Below, in pieces: positions 29,372 through 39,100 of a DNA stretch of 64,000 bases. Position 1 is the stretch's first letter. Each line of letters starts with the position of its first letter. The notes beneath the pieces are model-generated. The model made no database searches and was not told the origin of the DNA. It was given only the letters and a program-made list of their open reading frames with translations. This DNA is from Haloarcula japonica DSM 6131 (lineage in GTDB: Archaea; Halobacteriota; Halobacteria; Halobacteriales; Haloarculaceae). Made by a program: the position numbers and the translations under genes. The stretch covers positions 334,130-398,129 of the forward strand of contig NZ_AOLY01000039.1 of the NCBI RefSeq assembly GCF_000336635.1, written 5' to 3'.

Positions 29372-30823
29372 ATGACGCAGACGTACGAGAACTATATCGG
29401 TGGCGAGTGGACCGGAAGCAATTCCGGGGAGACACAGGATATCGCGAACCCGGCGGACGAGAGCGATGTCGTCAGCACGGTTCCGGTGTCCTCGACCGAG
29501 GAGACGGACGAAGCAGTCGCAGCCGCGGCAGAAGCAACGGACGAATGGAGCGGGATGCCTGGCCCGGAGCGCGGTGCGATCCTGCGTGAGACCGGTGAAA
29601 TCCTGAAGTCCCGGAAAGACGAGCTTGCGGAGACGCTGACCCGAGAAGAGGGGAAACCGCTCGGCGAAGCCGAAGGCGAGGTACAGCGTGCGATTGATAT
29701 CTTCTATTACTACGCGGAGAAGGCCCGCGACTTCGGCGGGACCGTCAAACAGCCAAGCGGCGGCCGCGCCGGTCTGCAGACGAAGAAGGAGCCGATGGGC
29801 GTCGCGGCGCTCATCACGCCGTGGAACTACCCCATCGCGATCCCGGCCTGGAAGATCGCGCCGGCGCTTGCGGTCGGCAACACCGTCGTCATCAAGCCCG
29901 CGATGCAGGCGCCGACCGTCGGCACAATGATCGTCGAGGCGCTGGACGAGGCCGGCATTCCGGACGGCGCTATCAACCTAGTCTGTGGCCCCGGTAGCGA
30001 GGTCGGTGAGCGGCTGACCACCCACGACGACGTGGACGTGGTGTCGTTCACCGGCAGTGCCTCGGTCGGCGAGCACGTCTACGACCAGGCGACGAACAAC
30101 GGGAAGCGCGCGCAGGCGGAGATGGGCGGGAAGAACCCGACCGTCGTCATGCCGAGCGCCGACGTGGACAAGGCGGCCGACATCGTCGGAGCAGGGGCCT
30201 TCGGCGGTACGGGCCAGGCCTGTACGGCGACCTCCCGAGCTATCGTCCACGAAGACGTGTACGACGAGTTCCTCGACGCAATCGTCGACTACGCCGAGTC
30301 CCTCGAGATCGGCGACGGTCTCGACCGGGCCGACATGGGCCCCCACGTCAGCGAGGACGAACTCGCAGGGAGCCTGGAGTATATCGACATCGCACAGTCG
30401 GAAGGAGCGACGCTGGAGACCGGCGGCGAGGAGCTCACCGGCGGCCAGTACGACGCCGGGAACTTCATTTCGCCGGCCGTCTTCTCCGACGTCGAGCCGG
30501 ACATGCGCATCGCACAGGAAGAGGTGTTCGGCCCGGTGCTGGCCGTGATTCCGGTCTCCGACTTCGACGAGGGCGTCGAGGTCGCCAACGACATCGACTA
30601 CGGCCTCTCGGCCAGCGTCGTGACCGACCGGATCGAGGAGGAAAACGAGTTCATCGAGCGCTCCGAGTCCGGCGTGGTCAAGGTCAACGAGAAGACCACC
30701 GGGCTGGAGCTGCACGTGCCCTTCGGCGGCCTCAAGCGCTCCTCGACCAATACCTACCGCGAGCAGGGTGACGCTGGACTGGAGTTCTTCAGCTACATCA
30801 AGACGGTGTACCGCAACAGCTAA
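29372..30823 (+). CDS. 2-oxoglutarate semialdehyde dehydrogenase (xylose pathway aldehyde dehydrogenase)
   Basis: A 483-residue aldehyde dehydrogenase. It has ITPWNYPIAIPAWKIAPALA, the NAD-binding FTGSASVGEHVY, the general base Glu in AQAEMGGKNP, nucleophile Cys284 in GGTGQACTATSR and EEVFGPVLAV. It is inferred to oxidise 2-oxoglutarate semialdehyde to 2-oxoglutarate, the last step of oxidative pentose degradation, because xylose dehydrogenase and xylonate-dehydratase-like genes follow on the same strand. The general aldehyde dehydrogenase assignment is firm; the substrate rests on context. A TATA-like gtaagtattggg lies about 30 nt upstream of the ATG. Confidence 0.88.
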   Translation: MTQTYENYIGGEWTGSNSGETQDIANPADESDVVSTVPVSSTEETDEAVAAAAEATDEWSGMPGPERGAILRETGEILKSRKDELAETLTREEGKPLGEAEGEVQRAIDIFYYYAEKARDFGGTVKQPSGGRAGLQTKKEPMGVAALITPWNYPIAIPAWKIAPALAVGNTVVIKPAMQAPTVGTMIVEALDEAGIPDGAINLVCGPGSEVGERLTTHDDVDVVSFTGSASVGEHVYDQATNNGKRAQAEMGGKNPTVVMPSADVDKAADIVGAGAFGGTGQACTATSRAIVHEDVYDEFLDAIVDYAESLEIGDGLDRADMGPHVSEDELAGSLEYIDIAQSEGATLETGGEELTGGQYDAGNFISPAVFSDVEPDMRIAQEEVFGPVLAVIPVSDFDEGVEVANDIDYGLSASVVTDRIEEENEFIERSESGVVKVNEKTTGLELHVPFGGLKRSSTNTYREQGDAGLEFFSYIKTVYRNS

Positions 30824-31559
30824 TCGAGGCGGCCACCGTCGTCGACTACGGAGTTTATTTTCTGTTGCAAAAATTTTATATACTATTATTCTTTATATTC
30901 TGGTGCTCTTGTCCACCGCAAGAGCGAGCGTGCAAAGTCATGGTCGTAGCCCAACCGACCGACGATGGTGGAACGGTCCCAGCACCGACACTGTCTGTCC
31001 CGTACAGACGTTCCACTCTCGTTATTAGCGCACCAGCATCCAGTGCAAGCTTCACTACCGCGAAATGTCACTAACCGGGTCGATCTGAGTACGGCGAGAA
31101 ACGAGATCGAGACCAGTGTTCGATTGGACTCATCGCCGTTCTATCGGTAGCAGTCATTGCAGACACCCCGTCTGAACACAACGAGTGGAACAGCGATTCG
31201 AATCGATCCGCTGGCAAACGAACCGTGGCACCCCACTCACGACCGCCCGTTCATAATGATGGAACAGCTATCGTAACGATTGTACTGTCGTTATTCTCGG
31301 TACGGAAACCGGAGATCGGAAACGAAGACAGACCACAGACGGCCCGTGTAACAGCATTTCCCACTCGAATTGTCGACCGATCGGTGTACGATATCTGCAG
31401 GTGAGACTGTCAAGTCATTCCACAATACAAAACGTCTATCTCTTCTTCCGGGACTAGCTTGCTTAGCGGTTGAACTACCATTCGCTCCACTGGAACAGTA
31501 CAGGCCGACACGGGCGTTCCAACACAAAAAATAACATTCAGCCAGTCGATGACAGCGGC
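30824..31559. other. Long intergenic region before xylose dehydrogenase
   Basis: 736 nt with no supported gene. The first 70 nt are very AT-rich with an oligo-T terminator-like tract near 30852-30900. A nested inverted repeat lies at 30968-31016. The sequence just before xdh (acaaaaaataacattc) carries a TATA-like box at the expected distance. The remainder may be decayed coding sequence or an uncharacterised regulatory RNA region. Confidence 0.4.
30968..31016. repeat. Nested inverted repeat
   Basis: GTGGAACG (30968-30975) pairs with CGTTCCAC (31009-31016), and inside it GTCTGT (30993-30998) pairs with ACAGAC (31004-31009; one base shared). As RNA this would form a hairpin with a large one-sided bulge. 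Its meaning is not known. Confidence 0.35.
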
Positions 31560-32642
31560 ATGAACGTTGACGCGCTCACTGGAGGATTCGACCGTCGAGA
31601 CTGGCAGGAACAGACAGAGACCGATGACCCAGTTCGGTTCGCGATGATCGGCGTCGGCTGGTGGACCACCGAACAGGCGATGCCCGCCGTCGACGCGGGG
31701 GACCTCTGTGAAACGACTGTGCTGGTCAGTAGCGATCGCGAGAAAGCGGCGGACGTGGCAGCTGGTTCGGAGACAGTCGAACACGCGATTACGTACGAGG
31801 AGTTCCACGACGGGGTCGCAGGCGACGCGTACGACGCCGTCTACATCGTTACCCCGAACGCGCGCCACCTCCCGTACGTCGAGACGGCAGCGGAGCTGGA
31901 CAAGGCGATCCTCTGTGAGAAACCGATGGAGGCCACCATCGAGCGCGCCGAGCGGATGGTCGAGGTCTGTGACGAGCACGACGCGACGTTGATGATCGCC
32001 TACCGGATGCACACCGAGCCAGCCGTCCGGCGAGCGAAGGACCTCATCGAGGAGGGGTACATCGGCGAGCCGCTGTTCGTCCACGGCAACATGACCGAAC
32101 CCATCCTCGAACTCGTTCCCGACCCCGACCAGTGGCGGCTGGACGGGGAGCTGTCCGGCGGGTGTGCCGTCATGGATATCGGTATCTATCCGCTGAACAC
32201 GAGCCGATTCCTGCTGGATGCCGACCCCGTGGCCGTGCGTGGAACCGTCGCATCGGTGCAGGAGGAGTTCGCCGACGTGCCCGACGAACACGGCGCGTTC
32301 CAGCTAGATTTCCCCGGGCACATGTACGCAGTGTGTACTGCCAGCCAGAACGCGCATCTCGACAGCCACATATCCGTACTCGGAACGGAGGGCAAGGTCC
32401 GCGTCGAACCGGCTTTCTACCCCTGGGACGACCGCGCACTCCAGCTGTCTCACGAGGGGACGACGGTCGACATCGACTTCGAACAGATCGACCAGATGGA
32501 AGAGGAGTTCGAGTACTTCGCCCACTGCCTGCTGACCGACACTGAGCTCTACGCCGACGGCGAACACGGCCTGGTCGACATCAAGACGATCAAGGCCGTC
32601 TACGAGGCCTCCGAGACGGAGTCGACGGTCACGCTAGAGTGA
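31560..32642 (+). CDS. xdh: D-xylose 1-dehydrogenase (NADP+)
   Basis: A 360-residue protein of the Gfo/Idh/MocA family. The N-terminal Rossmann fold has FAMIGVGWWTTEQAMPAVDA; the catalytic lysine is Lys121 in LCEKPMEAT. GGCAVMDIGIYPLN and EGKVRVEPAFYP belong to the C-terminal sheet. The start MNVDALTGGFDRRDWQEQ and whole length match, from memory, the characterised Haloarcula xylose dehydrogenase, which oxidises xylose to xylono-lactone. The frame opens at 31470, but the TATA-like aaaaaataac about 30 nt before 31560 supports this start. A T5 tract follows the stop. Confidence 0.94.
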   Translation: MNVDALTGGFDRRDWQEQTETDDPVRFAMIGVGWWTTEQAMPAVDAGDLCETTVLVSSDREKAADVAAGSETVEHAITYEEFHDGVAGDAYDAVYIVTPNARHLPYVETAAELDKAILCEKPMEATIERAERMVEVCDEHDATLMIAYRMHTEPAVRRAKDLIEEGYIGEPLFVHGNMTEPILELVPDPDQWRLDGELSGGCAVMDIGIYPLNTSRFLLDADPVAVRGTVASVQEEFADVPDEHGAFQLDFPGHMYAVCTASQNAHLDSHISVLGTEGKVRVEPAFYPWDDRALQLSHEGTTVDIDFEQIDQMEEEFEYFAHCLLTDTELYADGEHGLVDIKTIKAVYEASETESTVTLE

Positions 32643-32657
32643 GTGTCGCCACGGGCC

Positions 32658-32662
32658 TTTTT
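32658..32662 (+). terminator. Oligo-T tract after xdh
   Basis: A run of five T, 16 nt after the xdh stop and 26 nt before the MBL-fold gene start. It may act as a terminator or, in part, as the upstream element of the next gene. Confidence 0.3.
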
Positions 32663-32687
32663 GATCGGGCCGGACGTAGTTCGGCGC

Positions 32688-33554
32688 ATGGTTCAATCAA
32701 CATGGGACGACTGGTTCGTCCGCGACGAGATAGAAGCGACAGACCCTGGTGACGGGGTCGTCATCTGGTATCTCGGCTGTAACGGTTTCGTGCTCCGCTC
32801 GCAGTCGACGACGCTGTACATCGACCCGTACTTCGGGACTGGCGACCCGCCGAACCTCATCCGGATGATTCCGGTACCGATGGACCCCGCCGACGCGACC
32901 GAGTGCGATGCCACGCTCGTCACACACGAGCACATCGACCATATGCATCCGCCGTCGTACGGCCCGCTGGTCGAGGACCTCGGCGCGGACCTGTATGCCC
33001 CGTCAGCATCGTATGACTCCCCGGACTACGACGGTGAGATACGGGTGCCCGACGGGCAGCGCAATCAAATCGCTGTCGGTGACGAGTTCACTGTCGGCGA
33101 TTTCACCGTCCACGTTACTGGGACGAACGACCCCGACGCTATCGAACCGGTTGGGTACGTCATCGAGCACGACGCCGGGACGTTCTTCCACGCCGGCGAC
33201 AGCCGGCCCGCCGACGCGTTTGTCGATGTCGGCGAACGGTTCGACATCGATGTAGGCGCGCTAGCGTTCGGCACCGTCGGCTCCATCTACGAGCCAGACC
33301 CCGACTCCGGTGTCAGAACGAAGTGGTATATGGACGAAAACGAGATCATCGAGGCCGCGAACCAGCTCCAGCTATCCCGGTTGCTCCCCTCGCATCACGA
33401 CATGTGGCAGGGCGAAGCCGGCGACCCGAAGGTGCTTCACGAGCACGCGGTGTCTTTCGAGTATCCGCGAGTAATCGAACCGCTGTATATCGGCTGTTCG
33501 GTTCGGCTGGGCGAACCTGGGGTTCGGCGTATCGGCGCGCTCGGCGACGGCTGA
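32688..33554 (+). CDS. UlaG-like metallo-beta-lactamase-fold hydrolase, candidate xylonolactonase
   Basis: A 288-residue MBL-fold protein with WYLGCNGFVLRSQSTTLYID, metal motif THEHIDHMHP (His80, His82, Asp84, His85), FHAGDSRPAD and LPSHHDMW. This pattern is typical of UlaG-type enzymes, of which the E. coli member opens L-ascorbate-6-phosphate lactone. It is 45 nt after xylose dehydrogenase, whose product is a lactone, and 129 nt before the xylonate dehydratase-like gene. Lactone hydrolysis is therefore the likely role, by inference. The start at 32688 fits family length; the frame is open from 32643. Confidence 0.8.
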   Translation: MVQSTWDDWFVRDEIEATDPGDGVVIWYLGCNGFVLRSQSTTLYIDPYFGTGDPPNLIRMIPVPMDPADATECDATLVTHEHIDHMHPPSYGPLVEDLGADLYAPSASYDSPDYDGEIRVPDGQRNQIAVGDEFTVGDFTVHVTGTNDPDAIEPVGYVIEHDAGTFFHAGDSRPADAFVDVGERFDIDVGALAFGTVGSIYEPDPDSGVRTKWYMDENEIIEAANQLQLSRLLPSHHDMWQGEAGDPKVLHEHAVSFEYPRVIEPLYIGCSVRLGEPGVRRIGALGDG

Positions 33555-33568
33555 TACCGTCGCCGTTT
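33542..33568 (+). terminator. Stem-loop and T tract at the end of the MBL-fold gene
   Basis: A 9-bp perfect stem (CGGCGACGG / CCGTCGCCG) with a 6-nt loop containing the stop codon, followed by TTT. It resembles an intrinsic terminator. Confidence 0.45.
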
Positions 33569-33644
33569 CCGCCCTGCCTTTTGTTTGATGAAGCGGATAG
33601 GGGTTCAAACAGCCACCCGGCGTTTGCTGTCGTTCGTTTGCCGC

Positions 33645-33663
33645 GGGATAGCTTTAATATCCC
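33645..33663. promoter_or_regulatory. Promoter of the xylonate dehydratase-like gene with 6-bp inverted repeat
   Basis: GGGATA-N7-TATCCC surrounds a TATA-like gctttaatat that lies about 25-30 nt before the ATG at 33684. This is the expected position for a leaderless promoter; the repeat could be an operator. Confidence 0.45.
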
Positions 33664-33683
33664 AACCTCAGAACGTCAGACAA

Positions 33684-34859
33684 ATGTCGCCAACGATAAC
33701 AAAGATCGAAAGCCGGGAGTTCGAATATCCCTTAGAGGACGTGGGGACCGACAAGCACGGCTTCAATCTGGTCTATGCGCCGGGCGAGACAACCACGCGG
33801 AAACTATTCGGCGTCCAGATCCATACTGACGAGGGAATCACGGGCGAGTACGTGGGCGGCAACTCGCCGGCAGCCGCACAGTACAACATCGTCTCACAGT
33901 ACCTCATCGGCAAGGACCCGCTGAAACGCGAGAAGCACTGGTCCGAATGCAAGCGTGCGCTCCGGAAGTACGACCGGATGGGCATCGGCCCCATCGACAT
34001 CGCGCTGTGGGACTTCGCCGGCAAGTACTACGACGCGCCGATTCACGAACTACTGGGGACCTATCGCGAGCGCATCCCCGCCTATGCGTCGACCTATCAC
34101 GGCGACGACGCGGGCGGGCTGGACTCGCCCGAGGCCTTCGCCGACTTCGCCGAGGAGTGCCGCGATGAAGGCTTCGGCGGCTTCAAGATTCACGGCTGGG
34201 GCGGCGGCGACGACGCCCGGAGTCTCGACCGCGAGGTCGAGGCAGTCCACGCTGTCGGCGAAGCAGTCGGCGACGAGATGGACCTGATGCACGATCCGGC
34301 CTGCGAACTGGAGACGTTCGCTGACGCGCTGGAACTGGGCCGAGCGCTCGACGAGCAGGGCTTCTTCTGGTACGAGGACCCGTTCCGCGACGGCGGTATC
34401 TCACAGCACGCCCACAAGAAGCTGGCACAGAAGCTCGACACGCCGATTCTCCAGACCGAGCACATCCGCGGACTGGAAATCAAGTCAGACTTCGCCGCCA
34501 GCGAGGCAACCGACTTCCTGCGGGCCGACCCCGAGTACGACGCGGGCATCACCGGCGCGATCAAGGTGGCCCGCATGGCCGAGGCGTTCGGACTGGACGT
34601 AGAGTTCCACGCGCCCGGTCCCGCTCAGCGGCACTGTATCGCCGCCTGCCGCAACTCCAACTACTACGAGATGGCGCTGGTCCACCCGGACTGCCAGAAC
34701 ACCCAGCCGCCAGTGTACGAGGGCGGCTACTCCGATCTGATGGACGCGGTCGATGACGATGGAACGGTCGGCGTTCCCGACGGTCCCGGCCTGGGTGTGG
34801 AGTACGACTGGGACTACATCGAGGACAACACTACCGGGAGCGTCCACGTCTACGAATAG
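33684..34859 (+). CDS. Enolase-superfamily acid-sugar dehydratase, probable xylonate dehydratase
   Basis: A 391-residue mandelate-racemase-type enzyme. It has the catalytic K-x-H motif (Lys168, His170 in GGFKIHGWGGGD), metal ligands Asp204 (LMHDPACELE), Glu231 (WYEDPF) and Glu259 (LQTEHIRGLE), and a distal His in VEFHAPGPAQRH. It follows xylose dehydrogenase and the candidate lactonase on the same strand. It is inferred to dehydrate xylonate to 2-keto-3-deoxyxylonate. Related acid sugars are possible substrates. The start follows a leaderless TATA element; frame open from 33585. Confidence 0.85.
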   Translation: MSPTITKIESREFEYPLEDVGTDKHGFNLVYAPGETTTRKLFGVQIHTDEGITGEYVGGNSPAAAQYNIVSQYLIGKDPLKREKHWSECKRALRKYDRMGIGPIDIALWDFAGKYYDAPIHELLGTYRERIPAYASTYHGDDAGGLDSPEAFADFAEECRDEGFGGFKIHGWGGGDDARSLDREVEAVHAVGEAVGDEMDLMHDPACELETFADALELGRALDEQGFFWYEDPFRDGGISQHAHKKLAQKLDTPILQTEHIRGLEIKSDFAASEATDFLRADPEYDAGITGAIKVARMAEAFGLDVEFHAPGPAQRHCIAACRNSNYYEMALVHPDCQNTQPPVYEGGYSDLMDAVDDDGTVGVPDGPGLGVEYDWDYIEDNTTGSVHVYE

Positions 34860-34894
34860 CGCCGCAAGTACCTGTCAAAGAGTGAGGGTTCGAA

Positions 34895-35821
34895 TCATTC
34901 TGCCACGTACGCTCTGACGCCGGTTTCGAGAACCTCGCGGTAGCGGTCCACGTCGATATCGACGGCCACCTCGCTGTTTGGCTCGTTGTCGGTCGTGCCG
35001 TGCTCGTCGCAGATGACGGCCCCGTGGCAGGGGCCGCCGGTCGTGTCGACCTCGAGGTAGTACTCCTCGAAGGTGAGCACCGAGTCGTCGATGATATCGG
35101 CGACGACAGCAGCGTCGTGGATAGCTGGCGCGTCGGCCAGCGGGTAGGTTCCGGAGTCGGGCCGGTAGTCGAGCCACTCGGCGACGGTCCCACGGGCGCC
35201 ACCAGCTGTGCGAAATTCCTCGATGAACTCACTGGAAACGGTGGCGCGGTTGGTCACATCCAGACCGACCATCCGCGTGCTGGCGTCCTGCAGGACGCGG
35301 CTGGCCGCCGCAGGGTCGTTGTGGAAGTTGGCCTCGGCCATCGGCGTCACGTTCCCAGTCGTCATCGCCGCACCACCCATGAGATAGATATCGTCAACGA
35401 GATCGGGCAGACGGGGTTCCTTTGCCAGTGCGAGTGCCAAGTTCGGAAGCGGACCGACGGCCGCAATCGTCAGTTCGTCCCCGTACTCGTGGGCGGCTTC
35501 GACGATTGCGTCGGCCCCGTGGATGTCCCGCGTGTCGCCGTCGGCGTCGGGGATGTCGCCGTGGAGCCCGTTCTCGCCGTGGATCCACTCGGCGGTGGTG
35601 AGATCGTCGACGAGCGGGCGACCACAGCCCCGGAACACCGGAACGTCGTAGCCACCGAGACCCAGTATCGCGTGGGCGTTTCGCGTCGTGTTCTCGATAG
35701 TCGTGTTCCCGCAGACAGTCGAGAGACCGACAACGTCGACCGTATCGTGACCGAGCGCCATCGCCAGCATGACCGCATCGTCGCAGCCAGGATCCGTATC
35801 GAAGAAGACTTTGCGTGACAT
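34895..35821 (-). CDS. Inosine-uridine preferring nucleoside hydrolase family protein
   Basis: A 308-residue enzyme beginning MSRKVFFDTDPGCDDAVML; DTDPGCDDA is the calcium and ribose-binding signature of nucleoside hydrolases. TIAAVGPLPNLALAL, YLMGGAAMTTGNVTPMAEAN with the FHNDPAAAS segment and AIHDAAVVADI also fit. It cleaves the N-glycosidic bond of ribonucleosides for salvage. It is convergent with the dehydratase (35 nt between stops). Upstream, gcttttaagacc lies about 28 nt before the ATG. A link to pentose metabolism (ribose release) is possible but not shown. Confidence 0.92.
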   Translation of the reverse strand: MSRKVFFDTDPGCDDAVMLAMALGHDTVDVVGLSTVCGNTTIENTTRNAHAILGLGGYDVPVFRGCGRPLVDDLTTAEWIHGENGLHGDIPDADGDTRDIHGADAIVEAAHEYGDELTIAAVGPLPNLALALAKEPRLPDLVDDIYLMGGAAMTTGNVTPMAEANFHNDPAAASRVLQDASTRMVGLDVTNRATVSSEFIEEFRTAGGARGTVAEWLDYRPDSGTYPLADAPAIHDAAVVADIIDDSVLTFEEYYLEVDTTGGPCHGAVICDEHGTTDNEPNSEVAVDIDVDRYREVLETGVRAYVAE

Positions 35822-36185
35822 ACCTCCGAAGTTCCGCCCATCGGGTCTTAAAAGCTGGTACGTACCGGTTGTGACACGAACATCGCTGTAGACAGACCGG
35901 CAGTGTTCTGTGGGCAATCTGTCGGGACATCATCCAATCACAATCAGTGTGTCGGAATGTGTGGCCGACAGATCAGGTGTGTCCGTCAGCGTCGTCTTAT
36001 ACCGGCCAAGTGGTATGATTGCAGGGGACAGCTAAGAGTAGGCCCAGCCCCAGAGTCGAGGGTCGGGCCACGGTTCGCAGAGACGGGGCGAAGTCGGGCA
36101 TTCGTTACAGACAACAGTCAGTATCCGGACACAGTGTGTCCATCATAAATGTTAACTATATAGTCACAATACCGTCCAGAAAGTG
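35822..36185. other. Divergent intergenic region
   Basis: 364 nt between the nucleoside hydrolase and the surface protein. Each side has a TATA-like box at leaderless distance; the right one lies in a palindrome, ACTATATAGT, about 22-32 nt before 36186. No gene seen. Confidence 0.4.
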
Positions 36186-39100
36186 ATGGGTAGAAATCAT
36201 ATACGACCAGTACTACTCAGCGTACTACTCGTTTTGTCGGTTGTCAGTACCGGCTTCCTCGGAAGCGCCGCTGCTGCACCGAACGAGCGAAACGAGCTGG
36301 CAACGACGAACAGTCAGACAGCAACACAGACGGCCTCGGCTGGTGGGGCGACCTGTCAGCTGGACAGTAGTTGTCCAGTTCCTGACGATTCGGTCGATCT
36401 CAACAACAGTGGTGCCGGCGTCGACGTGTTGATCGACGGGAGCCATCAGGGCTCGACGTTTACGAAGTTCGCAAACCGACTCAGCGAACGCGGGTACGAC
36501 GTCGATACAAAACGGTCGACGACCGGCGGGCTGACTTCGTGGAACGGTTCAGCCGCGAACGGGCTGTCGGACTACGACGTTGTCGTTATTCCCGTTCCCC
36601 AGACGGCCTATAGCGAGGCCGAACAGGAGGCAATCGACGACTACGTCAGAAACGGCGGCAGCCTGTTCGTCGTCGGGGACTGGACCTCGCCGCTGCAGGG
36701 TCACGCCGGCAAGCTCAACGACATCACCGACCCGTACGGGCTCCACTTCAACGGCGAGAGCGACACGTGGCTCCGGAACATTCAGGACCCGACCAACAAG
36801 ACAGTCGAAGACTACGAGTGGCGAGTTGTGCTCCACAACACGGGCCAGCATCCGATAATGAACAACGTGGACACCGTTGAGTACGACGGCGTCAGTCTCA
36901 ACGTGACCGATACCGAAAACGGGACGCAGGCCCCGTTGCTGTACGGTGACAGCGACACCTACGAGTACACCTACTCCACGACAGAGAAAGAGTACCCTCG
37001 TGGCGAGCGCATCGTCGGTGCAGCCGCGACGTGGGATATCGGTGACAACGGCCGCGTCGTCGCCTTCGGCAGTCAGAAGTCGCTCACGACGTATCTCACC
37101 GATGAGTGGCAGGCCGAGCACCAACAGACCGATACGCGGCCGTTCCTCTTCCGGACGGTGAAGTGGCTGGCCTCGTCGGGCCACGTCGAGCGACCGGACA
37201 GGCCGGTCGCCGTCACCGGCGAGCGAGTCAAGGGCGGTGAGACGCCGGCGAACGAGACGATCGTCCTGAAAAACAGCGAAGTCGCCGCCGCCATCGGCAC
37301 CGAAACGAACGGTCCCTTCGGTACCTTGCCGGGCGGTATCTACGACGCTAACGCGTATGGGCTGACGACCGACCAGATCGGCGTCGCCGAGTTCGCGTTC
37401 AACAACTTCGGGACGTGGCCCGTTTACGAGTCCTTCGAGCGCCAGAACGCAACCGGGCCGAGCGGCGCAGCAGTCGTCACCGCGACCGGTCACGTCAGTA
37501 CGAATCCGAACGTCTCTATCACGACGACGTACACGCTGCCGGCCAACTCCAGCCACATCTGGATCAACACCACGATGGAGAACGGCGGTGACCAGCGCCT
37601 CCCGGTCAACGATTCCGAGCGGCTCCAGAGCGGGGCCGCACTGAGTTCCGAGGGGCAGTCAACTTGGCTTCCCGGCTCGGGGGCAATCGAGGAGACACGC
37701 TCGCCACCAGTGAGTGCCGACACACTTGACCAGCCCTGGGCTGCGCTCACCGGGGACCGCGTGAGCTACGGCGTCTGGGGCGGGAACGGCTCCTTTACCT
37801 CGTACACGGGTTCCACAACCTGGATTGATCCGTGGCTCGAACACCGCCTCGATTCCGGCGAAACGCGGTCAGCAGAGTTCGCCTTCTTCGTCGGCGAGGA
37901 CGGCGCAAGTAGCGGAACCAGCGAGTACTACAACAAGCAGCAGGGAACCGAGACGGGGACGGTGACCGGCAGCATCGAAAGCACGGACGACGAGTCCGTC
38001 TCACAGGCCACAATCACCGCCTCGAAAGGCGACCGTGCGTTCACCTACACTGTCGGGTCGGAGACCGGAACGTACGAACTCGAACTCCCCGCCGGCGAGT
38101 ACACGCTGACGGCCGATGCCAGCGGGTTCGCGGCGTCAAATCCTAAATCCGTCACCGTAAGCAGCGGCGAAACGGTCACCGCCGATTTCGACTCGCTGGA
38201 GGGGCCGGCCCCCGTCAACGTCACCGCGACGATAGACGACGAGGGCGAGGTCAAGCCCGCCGACGCCCGGATTACGGTGCTCGACGGCGGCACCGCAGTC
38301 CAGACCGTCTACACCCGAACAACGCCGGCCGGCACGGCCTCGTTCCAGCTCCCGCCCGGTAACTACACGCTGGTGTTCAACCACGGGACCGGCTACATCG
38401 CCGAACCGGTCGAGAAGAACATCTCGGTGACGCCCGGCGAGGCAGTCAGCGTCACCGCGACGTTCACCGAGGAACTGGATCCCAGCGAACGCAACTGGGT
38501 CGGCATCGACCCCCACGCCCACAGCAGCGTCAGCTTCGATGGCAAGACGCCCATCGACAACTTCGTCGCTATCCAGAAATCAGCTGGCGTCGACGCGGTG
38601 TTTATTTCTGACCACAACGCTATCGGCGGCTGGGGGTCGATGGAGTCACAGGCCCAAGAGCGCGACATCATGTTCGTCCGGAGCGAGGAGATCACCACCG
38701 GTGACCTCGGGCACTTCAACCCCTATCCGATGCACGGCGAGGAGATGGTCGATTCCGACGGGACTCTCGTGGAGTTCATCGAGGAGTCCCGCAGCCGACA
38801 CAACGCGACGGTGTTCCAGATCAACCATCCGGGTGACCGCTTTGTCAGCCTCGACAGCGCGCCCGGCCAGCACGAGGAGTACCTCCCGATGGTCGACGCC
38901 ATCGAGGCGTACAACGGCCCGTACGGCGAGTCCGACGCCGCCAGCGTTCAGGGGCTGTTTACGCTCTGGAACAACGGCTACGAGATAACGGCGACCGGTG
39001 TCAGCGACGATCACTGTTCGCAGTGCTTCCCGGCGAAATACGGGAGCGCCCGCACCCGGGCATACGTCGAGGGACCCGTCACGCCCGAGAAGTGGGCCCA

